In this document: positions 51,409 to 62,400 of the stretch, piece by piece
Layout of the letters: the number at the start of each line of letters is the position of its first letter
How positions within the stretch are numbered: position 1 is the stretch's first letter
DNA from: Nitrospira sp.
GTDB taxonomy: Bacteria; Nitrospirota; Nitrospiria; Nitrospirales; Nitrospiraceae
DNA: 64,000 nt
Direction of reading: 5' to 3'
NCBI GenBank assembly: GCA_024998685.1
Contig: JACOEH010000004.1
Span: 62,001 to 126,000, forward strand
Translations under genes and position numbers: made by a program
The notes under the pieces: generated by a model
Seen by the model: only the letters and a program-made list of their open reading frames with translations
Databases searched by the model: none
Told to the model about the DNA's origin: nothing

Positions 51409-54196
51409 ATGGACAACCTTCCCGCACGCGGGTCGAATACGTCTTCAATCAAACATTCGAGCAAGCCCACGAGCCGTCTATTGGACATCCTCACCGGTTG
51501 CGGCGCGTGGGAATGGGATGGGAATGGGACATCGTCAGTGGGGCGGTCCAATGGTTCGGCATGCATGAGCGGTCGGCCGGCTCATGGCATGGGCGGAACC
51601 ACGACCACATCCGACCCTTGACGGACATGCTGCATCCGGATGACCGCGCGCGGGTATGGCAGAAGCTGAACCGTAGTATGGCACGGTGCGACATACCCTA
51701 TGCCGATGAATATCGAGTCATGCATCCCGACGGCAGCGTGCGATGGATCAGCGGCACAGGGCGGTTCTACTATGATGACGCCGGACAACCCGTCCGTATG
51801 ACCGGCGTCGTGCAAGACATTACCGAGCGCAAGCAGACACAGGAGGCGCTGCGAGTCAGTGAGGAACGGTTCGCGAAAGCCTTTCGCACGAGCCCTCATC
51901 CGATCGGCATCACGGAAGCGGCGACGGGCCGTTGTCTGGAAGTGAACGACGTCTGCTTGCAACTCTTCGGTTTTCGACGAGAGGAAGTGATTGGAAACAC
52001 CACGTTGATGCTGGGTATCTGGCCGAATGAAGAGGATCGGGCACGGCTCGTCGAACAGTTGCAAGCCGGTCGGCCGGTTCACAATCTTGAATTGAGCTTC
52101 AAGACCAAGATGGGCGACGTCCGCCATATTCTCGTGTCTTCCGATGTGGCGGAGCTCAACGGAACGCTCTGCCTGGTCACTGTCGGCAACGACATCACGG
52201 AACGCAAGGTGGCTGAAGAAAAACTGCATGAGAGCGAAGAACGGCTGCGGTTGGCGCAATCCGCCGCGAACATCGGGACATTTGATTGGGACATTGCGGC
52301 TCACACCGTCGTGTGGTCGCCGGAGACCGAACGAATCTGGGGTCTTTCCGTCGGACAGTTCGGAGGAACCTACGAACATTGGCGGCGGCAGGTTCATCCC
52401 GATGATGCGGCTGAGGTGGAGCGAATCGTTCGTCTTTCGTTGGAGAATCCGGACATTCCCTACGCGTACGAGCACCGCATCATTCGACCCGACGGAACCG
52501 TTCGCTGGATTCATGCGAATACGACGACGCGACGCGACACAGCCGGTCGGCCGATCCGCATGGTCGGCGTGAATTTCGACATCACCGCACGTAAGCAGGC
52601 GGAAGCGAAGCTACGCGACAGCGAGGCCAGGTTCCGCAATGTGTTCGAGCATGCGGGGATCGGAATCGCCATCGCCAACCTTTACGGCGGCTCTGTACAG
52701 TGTAATCCGGCCTACTGCGCGATGCTGGGTTATTCGGAAGACGAGCTTCGAAATCTCGATTTCTCCCAGGTGGTGCATCCTGAGGATCGTGACGTCAATC
52801 AAACGGAGATCAAACGGCTTCTGACCGAGGAACTGCCGTATTTCGAAATCGAGAACCGGTATGTGCATAAGAATGGGGAGCCGGTCTGGGTCCATAAGTT
52901 TGTTTCGCTTCTCAGAGACCATGAGAGGCACCCGAAATGTTTGGTCGCCTTGGTCACGGACATCACCGAACGGCGCAAAGCCGAGGAAGCGTTGCATCAG
53001 GCAAAGGAGCATCTGCAGCGTTGGACCACGGAATTGGAAGAAGCCGTAAACGAGAAGACTGCGGAACTCGTGCAATCGCAGGAACGCCTGCGGGCGCTCG
53101 CCAGCGAGTTGAGCCTGGCCGAGCAGCGCGAGCGCAAACGTCTCGCGACCGCACTGCACGACCATCTGCAACAAATGCTCGTATGCGGCAAGATGGCGAT
53201 CGGAGAGGTACAGCGAGTCGCCGCAGGCGATCCTGCTTGTGGACCTCTGCTGGAACGTGTGGACGACATGTTGTCCGACGCGTTGACCTATAGCCGCACC
53301 CTCGTGGCAGAACTCAGTCCTCCCGTGTTGCAAGACCATGGGTTGGGCGCCGGCCTGATATGGCTCGGCGAGTATATTATGAGGAGACATGGCCAGACCG
53401 TGACCGTTCTTGTCCCTGAAAACCATGAACTCAAACTACCGGAAGCACACCGCGTCTTGCTCTTTCAATCCGTCCGGGAACTTCTCATCAATGCCTCCAA
53501 GCATGCCGGGACTGGAAAGGCCGCCGTCCGACTGGAAAGGCGCGATGGGAATCTGTACGTGACGGTGAGTGATGAAGGCAAAGGATTCGATCTGACTGCC
53601 GGTAGGCTTGCGACTGCGGGAATTCCTAGTGGCGGGATTCCTCGAAATTTGAATTATATAGCATACATGAGCGAATGCGGGCATTGGGTGGATCATTTGT
53701 CATCCAATCAGCCCCGGGCCGTGGAACCACTGCCACGTTGATCTTGCCCGTAGCAAGCCATATCGTCGAGGAGCAGCGCGATGCTCAACAAAAAGGACGG
53801 TCCATGGTGCAAGTGTTGCTGGTAGATGATCACGCAATGGTTCGACAGGGACTTCGTTCCGTGTTGGATGCCTACGACGATCTCCATGTCGTCGCCGAAG
53901 CTCGGGATGGCGCGGAGGCGGTACAGCTGGTCGGGCAGTACCATCCGCGCGTGGTGGTGATGGACATCAATATGCCGAGAATGAACGGGATCGATGCCAC
54001 GACACACATCAAGCATCGATGGCCGGAGACGACCGTCATCGGGATCTCGGTCAATGCCGGTGACGATAACAGCGATGCGATGAAGCGGGCCGGTGCCGCC
54101 ACGGTCCTTCCTAAAGATACGGCGGTCGATCAGCTGCATGATGCGATCGTCCAGGAGGTCGGCCTATCCGACGACGAATTCGCCCCGCCCCACTAA
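51409..54196 (+). pseudogene. PAS/HisKA_3 hybrid kinase with fused receiver, disrupted by two frameshifts
   Basis: The native start (51409, AGGAG 7 nt upstream, peptide DNLPARGSNTSSIKH) leads into the wrong frame at 51509-51530, where GGGAATGGGAT is duplicated in tandem (11 bp) relative to the intact paralog at 59402. The main frame (to 53741) holds three to four PAS domains, the HisKA_3 box ERKRLATALHDHLQQ and the N box SVRELLINASKHAG. At 53639/53640 one base is missing (ATTTCC in paralogs, ATTCC here), so the G2 box is lost; in the repaired frame SSKFELYSIHERMRALGG continues to a receiver (VQVLLVDDHAMVRQGLR, VVVMDINMPRMNG) ending at 54196. The receiver could be made alone from an ATG at 53804. 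Confidence 0.85.
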
Positions 54197-54220
54197 CGGC
54201 CCCATCGATGTGTGCGCTTG

Positions 54221-54296
54221 CCGTATGTTGACCCTCGGATCCTGTCCTCCATAGAGATGTTCCTTCCCGCTATACCAAAACGTCAGCAGCACGCAT
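54221..54296 (-). pseudogene. 3' relic of a small membrane-protein gene (paralog of 58746-58976)
   Basis: On the minus strand the sequence reads VLLTFWYSGKEHLYGGQDPR, against LMLTFWYGGRERPYEGQDPT at the end of the intact gene at 58746. It lies in the same place, convergent just after a kinase gene. The N-terminal half is missing. Confidence 0.7.
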
Positions 54297-54368
54297 AGGC
54301 AAGCCTTGTCCTGCCTGTACATTTGCCTGGCCCGGCCCTATTCCGGTGTCTCCTACATCAGCTATCAC

Positions 54369-54383
54369 CTAGGAAGAACCCAG
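54369..54383. promoter_or_regulatory. CTAGGAAGAACCCAG element upstream of kinase
   Basis: Third copy of the element, lacking one T in the right arm, about 140 bp before the start of the next kinase gene. Confidence 0.45.
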
Positions 54384-54523
54384 TTCTTTAGCGGACGATT
54401 GTATTGCCCGGTGGCGAAACCGTAAAATGCCCTTCTTTATATTTCGTACACCGAAGTATGATCCATCGCCGGCGATCCGATAGAAGAAACACACCCCATT
54501 CAAATCGCATACAGGATCCGGCC

Positions 54524-57500
54524 ATGGAAGACTTTCCTCGCAACACCACCGATGACGCTTCGGCCCAGCCGCCGTTCACGGACTTCGGTGCATGGGATTG
54601 GGACATCATCAGTGGAGATGTGCAGTGGTTCGGCGCCCATGAGCGGTTGATCGGCATGCGGACGAAAAGCCTCAGCGGCAAAGTCGAAGCGTTTTCCCAT
54701 GTACTCCATCCGGATGACCGAGCGCGTGTCTGGAAAAAAGTGCTCGGCGCGATGGCTCGGCGGGAGACGCAGTATTCAGACCAATTTAGGTTTCTGTACT
54801 CGAACGGCACGGTGCGATGGGTGAGCGGCACCGGGCGGTTCTACTATGACGACGGCGGCCGACCGGTGCGCATGGCCGGCGTCGTGCAGGACGTCACCGT
54901 CGTCAAGCGCCGGGAGCAAGCCTTGCGCGACAGCGAAGAACGTTTCGCCAGCGCATTCCGCTCAAGCCCTCATCCGATCGGTATCACGGAGGCGGCGACG
55001 GGTCGTTGTCTAGAAGTGAACGATGCCTGTCTGCAGTTGTTCGGGTTTGATCGCGAAGAAGTGATCGGAAACACCACCTTGATGCTGGGCATCTGGCCGA
55101 AACAGGAGGATCGATCACGGCTCGTTGAACGGTTGAAAGCCGGTGAGCCGGTCCGCAATCTTGAATTAAGCTTCAGGACCAAGTCGGGCGACGTCCGCCA
55201 TATTCTTGTGTCTTCCGATTTGGTCGAGCTCAATGGCACGCTGTGTCTGATCACGGTCGGCAACGACATCACTGAACGCAAGCATGCGGAGCAAGCGTTG
55301 CGCGAGAACGAGGCTTGGCAGAGCGGCCAGAAGGAAGCGTTCCAAGCCGTCATGAACGGCGCATCACTGGAAGACTCGCTCCGCCCTCTGGTCCGCACTG
55401 CCGTCCGGTATTTCGGGGGGGACGCACGGGCGGCCTTTTACCGTGTCCGTGATGACGGCGTGACACTCGGCCATGTCGTCGGCATGTCCGAGGCCTATGC
55501 GCGAAGCGTGGAGGGTTTCAAGATCGGGAAGGACTCATTGTCCTGTGGGTTAGCGATGTACCAGGTCGCGGCAGTCATCACGCCGGACGTTACACAGGAT
55601 CCGCGATGGCGGCCCTGGTTGTGGCTGGCGCAGGAGCATCGGTTCCGAGCCAGTTGGTCATTCCCCGTGCGCGCCACCGATGGGCCGGCTCTGGGCACCT
55701 TGGCGTTGTATTTCAATGAGCCTCGTCAGCCGACAGTGCGCGATCTCGAACTGGTTGATGTGCTCACCCACGCCGCCACGATCATTATCTCCCGTCATCA
55801 GGAGTCCTCCGAGCGGGCTCGAGTAGAGCACATCTTACGCGAAAGTGAAGCACGGTTCCGCACGATGGCGGAGGCGGTGCCGAGTTTCCTCTTTGAAACC
55901 GACGCGGCCGGCTGGACCACCTGGACCAGCCAGGATTGGTGCCGGTTTACCGGACAGACACCGGAGCAAGTGGCGGGGCACGGCTGGGCCGAGGCATTAC
56001 ATCCTGAAGACCGGGCGCCCAATCTCGACCGGTGGCTCCATTGTGTGGAGAAGGGCATGCCTTTCGAGTCTCAGCAACGGGTGCGCCGAACGGACGGCAC
56101 CTATGCTTGGGTCATCGCGAAGGCCCTGCCCGTGCGCGACGATCCAGGTACGATTCGCCGCTGGGTCGGATCGGTGACGGATGTGGATGCTTTTGTGCGG
56201 GCCGAGGAGCAATTGCGGGAAAACCATCGGTTCATCAGCGAAATGGCGTCCGTGCTTCCCGGTGTGCTGTACATCTTCGATCTCCAAGAACAGCGGAATG
56301 TCTACGTGAATCGACACGCCGGGGTCGTATTGGGCTACAGCCCGGAGGAAGTCCATGCCTTGGGGGCGGACTTCATTCCGACCGTCGTACATCCCGACGA
56401 CGCCATACGATTGCTCCGGCATTTCGAAGGCTTTCAGGAATTGGAGGAGGGGGTCTCCGCTCAGGTGGAGTATCGCTTCCGACATCGCGACGGATCGTAT
56501 CGATGGTTTCTCAGTCGGGATATCGTGTGGCAACGGAACGCCGAAGGGCAGGTGCGGCAAATACTGGGGATCGCGACGGATATCACCGAGCGGAAGCAGG
56601 TGGAAAATCAGCTCCGCGAGAGTGAAGAGCGACTGCGATTGGCCTTGGACGGTGCGGACCTCGGCTCTTGGGACGTCGATTGGCTCACGGGGACGACGGT
56701 GTGGGACCGGCGACATGCCGCCATGCAGGGCTACAAGCCGCAAACCGGACCGGTGTCGCTGGAGCGTTGGCGCGAGCGGATGCATCCGGATGATCGCGGC
56801 CGTCACACGGCCGCGATCGAATGGGCGAAGCGCGAGCGGGGGTTATTTGCGCAAGAACATCGCATCTGCCGAGCCGATACCGGTGAATTGCGATGGCTCT
56901 CGCTCCACGGACGGTTCTCGTATAACGATGCCGGAGAGCCTGTTCGGTTCAGCGGCGTGTCGCTCGATGTCACCGAGCGCAAACTGCACGAGCAGCGACA
57001 GGAATTTATCTTGAAATTGGGGGATGCCTTGCGCCCGCTGTCCGATCCATTGGAGATTCAACGGGCGGCGATGCGCATCGTCGGCGAGACGTTGCAAGCC
57101 GACCGCGTGTTGTATGCCGATATGACGCCGGACGGCGAAACGTGGATTGTACGGGATAATTACACGAGCGGACGGGTGCCGAAACTCGTCGGCAGTTTTC
57201 CCACCGCGAATTTCGACGCGATGGTCGAAACATTAAAGCGCGGAGAAGTGGTCGTCATCCCCGATGTGAATGCGGCCACGGAGTTACGAGAAGCGGATAA
57301 ACGGGGGTTCGCCGGCCTACATGCCCGGTCCGCCATCGTCATTCCCCTCGTCAAAGGCGGCCGCTGGCTATCCAATCTCGGCGTTCACCACGCCGAACCA
57401 CGTCAGTGGAACATGGAAGAAATCACGCTCTTACAGGAAACGGCGGAAAGAACCTGGGCGGCGGTCGAACGCACCCGCGCCGAGGAAGCGTTGCGCGAAG

Positions 57501-58720
57501 CCCATCAGCGCCTTCAGCGTTGGAACGTCGAGCTGGAACAGACAGTCAACATGAAAACCGCCGAGTTGATGCAATCACAAACGCGCTTGCGGGCACTCGC
57601 CGGCGAGTTGAGTCTGGCCGAGCAACGTGAACGCAAACGTCTCGCCACCGAACTGCACGATCACCTGCAGCAGATGCTGGTCTATGGGAAGATGACGATC
57701 GGGCAGGGGAAACGCCGGATTGCCGACGTGCCGGCTGCGGCGGAGATGATGACGAAGGTGGATGAGGTCCTCTCGGAGGCGTTGACCTATAGCCGTACGC
57801 TCGTCGCGGAACTCAGTCCACCCGTATTGCATGATTACGGGTTGGCCGCCGGCTTCAAATGGTTGGGAGAGCATCTCAGGAAATACAATCTGACCGTCAC
57901 GGTTCTTGTCCCCGAACATTGCGAACCTGACTTACCGGAGGCTCACCGCGTCTTGCTCTTTCAATCCGTCCGCGAACTCCTTATCAATGCCTCCAAACAT
58001 GCCGGGACGGACAAGGCCACCGTCCTCATGCAACAGCGCGATGACAGTCTGCGCGTGACAGTGAGTGATGAAGGCAAAGGCTTCGATCTTGCTGCTGCTG
58101 AAGGAACTCCTGGCGGCGAGATCTCTTCGAAGTTCGGACTGTTCAGCATTCGGGAGCGCATGCGGGCATTGGGCGGTTCTTTCGACATCCAGTCGGCGCC
58201 CGGACGGGGAACGACAGCGATGCTTGTCTTGCCCTTGGCAAGGAGCGCTGAGCCGAAGGTGGTGAGCCCTGCGTTAGGCGGAACGGAGCAGTCTATTCAC
58301 CCGGCATCCGGCCCCCCACAATCGGCGCCTCCGAAGAACGCCGTGACTCGCGTTCTGCTCGTCGATGACCATACCATGGTACGGCAAGGCCTCCGTTCCG
58401 TATTGGATGCCTATGATGATATTCAGGTGGTCGGAGAGGCCCGGGATGGGGAGGAAGCCGTGCAACTGGTGAAGGAACTCCGACCGCGCGTGGTGGTGAT
58501 GGACATCAATATGCCGAGAATGAACGGAGTTGAGGCTACGAGGCACATCAAGTCTCATTGGCCCGAGACCCTCGTGATTGGAATTTCAGTCAATGCGGGA
58601 GATGACAATGGCATCGCGATGAAGCGAGTCGGCGCGGCGGTGTTGCTGACCAAGGAGGCCGCCGTCGATGACCTGTACCGGACAATTCAAGACACGCTGA
58701 ATGCGGAAGCAAACGTGTGA
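54524..58720 (+). CDS. large PAS/GAF hybrid histidine kinase with C-terminal receiver
   Basis: From the ATG at 54524 (AGGA 7 nt upstream; aligned with the starts of the paralogs) the protein has 1398 residues and no transmembrane segment, so it is a cytoplasmic sensor. Order: PAS (FGAWDWDIISGDVQWFG), PAS (RSSPHPIGITEAATGRCLEV), GAF (NGASLEDSLRPLVRTAVRYF), PAS (SFLFETDAAGWTTWTSQDW), PAS (GVLYIFDLQEQRNVYVNRH), PAS (GADLGSWDVDWLTGTTVWD), GAF (LSDPLEIQRAAMRIVGE), coiled coil, HisKA_3 (RKRLATELHDHLQQML), HATPase (RELLINASKHAG; SDEGKGFDLAA; FGLFSIRERMRALGG) and a receiver (VLLVDDHTMVRQGLRSVLD; VMDINMPRMNG, phospho-acceptor Asp). The receiver is of the NarL type but no DNA-binding domain follows. 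It is the intact member of the disrupted tandem family. Confidence 0.92.
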   Translation: MEDFPRNTTDDASAQPPFTDFGAWDWDIISGDVQWFGAHERLIGMRTKSLSGKVEAFSHVLHPDDRARVWKKVLGAMARRETQYSDQFRFLYSNGTVRWVSGTGRFYYDDGGRPVRMAGVVQDVTVVKRREQALRDSEERFASAFRSSPHPIGITEAATGRCLEVNDACLQLFGFDREEVIGNTTLMLGIWPKQEDRSRLVERLKAGEPVRNLELSFRTKSGDVRHILVSSDLVELNGTLCLITVGNDITERKHAEQALRENEAWQSGQKEAFQAVMNGASLEDSLRPLVRTAVRYFGGDARAAFYRVRDDGVTLGHVVGMSEAYARSVEGFKIGKDSLSCGLAMYQVAAVITPDVTQDPRWRPWLWLAQEHRFRASWSFPVRATDGPALGTLALYFNEPRQPTVRDLELVDVLTHAATIIISRHQESSERARVEHILRESEARFRTMAEAVPSFLFETDAAGWTTWTSQDWCRFTGQTPEQVAGHGWAEALHPEDRAPNLDRWLHCVEKGMPFESQQRVRRTDGTYAWVIAKALPVRDDPGTIRRWVGSVTDVDAFVRAEEQLRENHRFISEMASVLPGVLYIFDLQEQRNVYVNRHAGVVLGYSPEEVHALGADFIPTVVHPDDAIRLLRHFEGFQELEEGVSAQVEYRFRHRDGSYRWFLSRDIVWQRNAEGQVRQILGIATDITERKQVENQLRESEERLRLALDGADLGSWDVDWLTGTTVWDRRHAAMQGYKPQTGPVSLERWRERMHPDDRGRHTAAIEWAKRERGLFAQEHRICRADTGELRWLSLHGRFSYNDAGEPVRFSGVSLDVTERKLHEQRQEFILKLGDALRPLSDPLEIQRAAMRIVGETLQADRVLYADMTPDGETWIVRDNYTSGRVPKLVGSFPTANFDAMVETLKRGEVVVIPDVNAATELREADKRGFAGLHARSAIVIPLVKGGRWLSNLGVHHAEPRQWNMEEITLLQETAERTWAAVERTRAEEALREAHQRLQRWNVELEQTVNMKTAELMQSQTRLRALAGELSLAEQRERKRLATELHDHLQQMLVYGKMTIGQGKRRIADVPAAAEMMTKVDEVLSEALTYSRTLVAELSPPVLHDYGLAAGFKWLGEHLRKYNLTVTVLVPEHCEPDLPEAHRVLLFQSVRELLINASKHAGTDKATVLMQQRDDSLRVTVSDEGKGFDLAAAEGTPGGEISSKFGLFSIRERMRALGGSFDIQSAPGRGTTAMLVLPLARSAEPKVVSPALGGTEQSIHPASGPPQSAPPKNAVTRVLLVDDHTMVRQGLRSVLDAYDDIQVVGEARDGEEAVQLVKELRPRVVVMDINMPRMNGVEATRHIKSHWPETLVIGISVNAGDDNGIAMKRVGAAVLLTKEAAVDDLYRTIQDTLNAEANV

Positions 58721-58745
58721 GGAGAGGGACAACGGTTGCGGTGCA

Positions 58746-58976
58746 TTACCGTGTGTTGATCGTCGGATCCTGTCCTTCATAGGGACGTTCCCTCCCCCCA
58801 TACCAGAACGTCAGCATCAGCAGCATCAATAAGAGCAACAAGGCAAAGCGAAACAGCCAGAAGTACGGGAGGCCGATGTACGGGGATTTGAAAGCCCCGA
58901 AGAAGTACAGTGCCACGATGATGATCCCAGCAACAAGCCGCCGGCGATCAGTGTCACCATAACGTCCTGAAGTCAT
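58746..58976 (-). CDS. small two-helix membrane protein
   Basis: The frame from the ATG at 58976 gives 76 residues: two hydrophobic helices (LVAGIIIVALYFFGAF and YFWLFRFALLLLLMLLMLTF) joined by KSPYIGLP, then a polar tail GGRERPYEGQDPTINTR. It is convergent with the large kinase. The protein at 63560-63790 has the same overall design. A relic of a second copy is at 54221-54296. An ATG at 59009 would add 11 residues. Confidence 0.65.
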   Translation of the reverse strand: MTSGRYGDTDRRRLVAGIIIVALYFFGAFKSPYIGLPYFWLFRFALLLLLMLLMLTFWYGGRERPYEGQDPTINTR

Positions 58977-59010
58977 CGTTTCAATGTAGGGGTCTCGATG
59001 GTCAATCAAT

Positions 59011-59079
59011 TGAAACGTGACACTTGAAACGTGACACTATCCATAGTCTTTTGCCATAGTCTTTTGCCATAGTCTTTCG
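59011..59079 (+). repeat. two short tandem repeats: 14-mer x2 and 13-mer x3
   Basis: TGAAACGTGACACT occurs twice in succession (59011-59024, 59025-59038), followed by CCATAGTCTTTTG repeated at 59041, 59054 and, with a change, 59067. They sit between a small membrane gene and the promoter region of the next kinase. Confidence 0.85.
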
Positions 59080-59401
59080 ACTATACTTCAAATAGAACCA
59101 TATTACGCACTGGGACTACTCCGAGTACATAATGCTGCGCAACGTCTCCTTTCATCCGGCATGCGTCCCTTCACGCGAGATTTTGAATGATCTCACGTCA
59201 TTCGAGTGAAGAGATCTTCATCGAGGGTTCACCTTCGCTTCACACGCATTCATTATGATGCTCCTGGTGCGACCCCACGTTCTAGAGTTGTACCGCACGA
59301 AGCAAAAGTAGAAGATTCCAACGTTTCTGCATACGAAACAGCCCCCTGATCTGTTTGCCGGTCCATAGCGGCATCGGGGCAAAGAGCCTCTGGAGCCTGT
59401 T
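59080..59401. other. 320-bp kinase leader
   Basis: No gene. It contains ATATTACGCACTGGGAC at about 59100 (near-copy of 39539), GTTGTACCG at about 59286 shared with the 51285 region, and GATCTGTTTGCCGG at 59348 shared with 51345. Confidence 0.5.
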
Positions 59402-62400
59402 ATGGATCATGTCCTCGCACGCGGGTCGAATCCATCTTCAATCAAACACACGAGCCGTCTATTAGAAATCCTCACCGGTTACGGTGCATGGGAATGGGAC
59501 ATCGTCAGTGGGGAGGTCCAATGGTTCGGCATGCATGAGCGGTCGGCCGGCTCAGGGGATGGGCGGGACAACGACCACATCCAATCCTTCACGGACATGC
59601 TGCATCCGGATGACCGCGTGCGCGTGTGGCAGAAGTTGAACCGTAGTATGGCACGGCGCGACATACCCTATGTCGATGAATATCGAGTCATGCATCCCGA
59701 CGGCAGCGTGCGATGGATCAGCGGGACAGGGCGGTTCTACTATGATGACACCGGACAACCCGTCCGTATGACCGGCGTCGTGCAAGACATTACCGAGCGC
59801 AAGCAGGCCGAAGCAAAACTGCAGGAGGATGAGGAGCGGTTGAGTCTGGCATTGTCTGCTGCGAATATCGGGTCCTTCGATTGGGACATTCCGGCCCAAG
59901 TAATGGTTTGGTCGCCGGAGACGAAACGAATCTGGGGTCTTTCGGCCGGTGGTTTCGGTGGAACCTATGAGCACTGGCGGCGACAGATTCATCCGGACGA
60001 TGTAGCTGAGGTCGACCGAATCGTTCGCTTTTCGTTGGAGAATCGCGACATTGCCTGCAAGTACGAGCACCGCATTATTCGACCCGATGGAATGGTTCGC
60101 TGGATTCATGTGAATGCGACGATGCAGCGCGACACAGCGGGCCGATCGATTCGCATGGTCGGAGTGAATTTCGACATCACCGCCCGTAAGCAGGCGGAAG
60201 CGAAGCTGCGCGAAAGCGAAGCCAGGTTTCGTAATGTGTTCGAGTATGCAGGAACGGGGATCGCCATCGGGAACCTCGATGGAAACATCGTGCAATGCAA
60301 TCCGGCTTTTTGCGGGATGTTGGGCTATACCGAAGACGAACTCCGGCATGTTCACTTTTCGGAGTTGGTCCATGTGGAGAATCGCGACGCCGATCTCGCG
60401 GAGATCGAACGGCTCCGCACGGAGGAACTGCCCTATTTCGAAATCGAGAACCGCTACATGCACAAGAACGGCGAGCCGGTCTGGGTCCGCAAGTTTGTCT
60501 CGCTCCTGCGCGATGATGAAGGGCGACCGAAGTTCTTTGTCGCCTTGGTCACGGACATCACCGAACGTAAAAAGGCGGACAGAGCCCTGCGTGAGAGTGA
60601 ACTGAGATTTCGAACGATGGCGGAGACCGTGCCGAGTATGTTGTTTGAAACCGACGCGGCCGGCTTGAATACCTGGACGAGCGAAGACTGGTGCCGGTTC
60701 ACCGGCCAGACGCCGGAACAGGTGGCCGGGCATGGTTGGGCCGAAGCCCTGCATCCCGACGACCGGGAGGTCAATCTCAGTCAATGGCGCTGCTGCCTGG
60801 AGACCGGCCGGACCTTCGAGTCGAAGCAGCGTCTGCGCCGTACCGACGGAAGTTACACCTGGGTCATTGCGCAGGCGCTGCCTGTGCGGGACGAGGAAGG
60901 GACTGTCCGCCGTTGGGTCGGGTCGGTGACGAACATTGATGCCATCATGCGGGCGGAGGAAGAACAGGCCAGACTCGCGGCGATTGTCGAAAATACCAGC
61001 GACGCCATTATCGGCAAAGATTTGCACGGCACCATCACGAGTTGGAACAGAGCCGCAGAAACTCTGCTCGGCTACAGAGCAGCCGAAGTCATCGGTCGAC
61101 CGGTGACCCTGTTCTTTCCGCCCGATCGGTTGGAGGAAGAGTCCGCGATCCTCGACCGCCTACGGAAGTGTGAGTCGATTCGGCAATATGAGACCGTGCG
61201 GCGTTGCAAGGACGGCCGTGATATTTCGGTGTCGTTGACCATCTCGCTGGTCCGAGATAAGCAGGGCCGTATCATAGGCGCGTCCAAAATCATGCGCGAT
61301 ATCACCGAGAGCAAACAGGCGGAAGCGAAGCTGCGTGAGAGCGAGGCGCGGTTCCGGAATGTGTTTGAGCATGCGGGGACGGGGATCGTCATCGTCGATC
61401 TCGCTGGAAACTTCGTGCAATGCAATCCGGCCTACTGCGCCATGTTGGGCTATATCGAAGACGAACTCTTGCAGGTTCACTTTTCGGCATTGGTCCACGT
61501 GGAGGATCGCGACGCCAATCTTGAGGAGACCAAGCGGCTCCTCACGGGGGAATTACCCTATTTCGAAATTGAAAATCGGTACGTGCATAAGAACGGCGAG
61601 CCGGTTTGGGTCCGCAAGTTTATCTCGCTCCTGTGCGATGATGAGGGGAGACCGATGTATGGGCTTGCCCTGGTCACGGACATTACCGAACGGCGTAAGG
61701 CCGAGCAAGCGTTGCTTCAGGCTAAAGAGCATCTGCAACGCTGGGCCGTGGAACTGGAAAAGGCGGTGAATGAGAAGACGTCCGAATTGGTCCAATCGCA
61801 AACGCGCCTGCGATCTCTCGCCGGCGAGTTGAGTCTGGCCGAGCAGCGCGAGCGCAAACGTCTCGCCGGCGAACTGCACGATCATCTGCAACAACTGCTG
61901 GTGCTCGGCAAGCTGACTGTCGGGCAAGGCAAGCGGTCCTCCGGGGGGGCCGGATGTGAAATCGCGCTCAACCGGGTGGATGACATCTTATCGGAAGCGT
62001 TGACCTATAGCCGTACACTCGTCACTGAACTCAGCCCGCCGGTGTTGCGCGACCATGGCCTTGCCGCCGGGCTCACATGGCTCGGGGCGTACATGAAGAA
62101 GCATGAACAAACCGTGACGGTGAAGGTCCCGGAAGGGAAGGAAGTGCAATTGACGGAGGACCAAGTCATCTTGCTGTTTCAATCCGTGCGCGAGCTCTTG
62201 ATCAACTCCTCGAAATATGCAGGCACCGGCCATGCGACGGTCACCATGGAGCTGGTTGATGGGGATCTGCGCATCATTGTGAGTGATGACGGGGCAGGAT
62301 TCGATCGTGCCTCTCTTGCATCTGTGGCTGCCGGACCTCACTCTAGCGGCGGCATTTCCTCGAAGTTCGGACTGTTCAGCATCGAGGAACGCATGCTGTC

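Noticed and set aside
59552-61027. 491-codon minus-strand frame opposite the multi-PAS kinase
   Set aside because: The plus-strand PAS motifs are clear, and the same antisense opening appears opposite the paralogs, as expected of shared codon bias.
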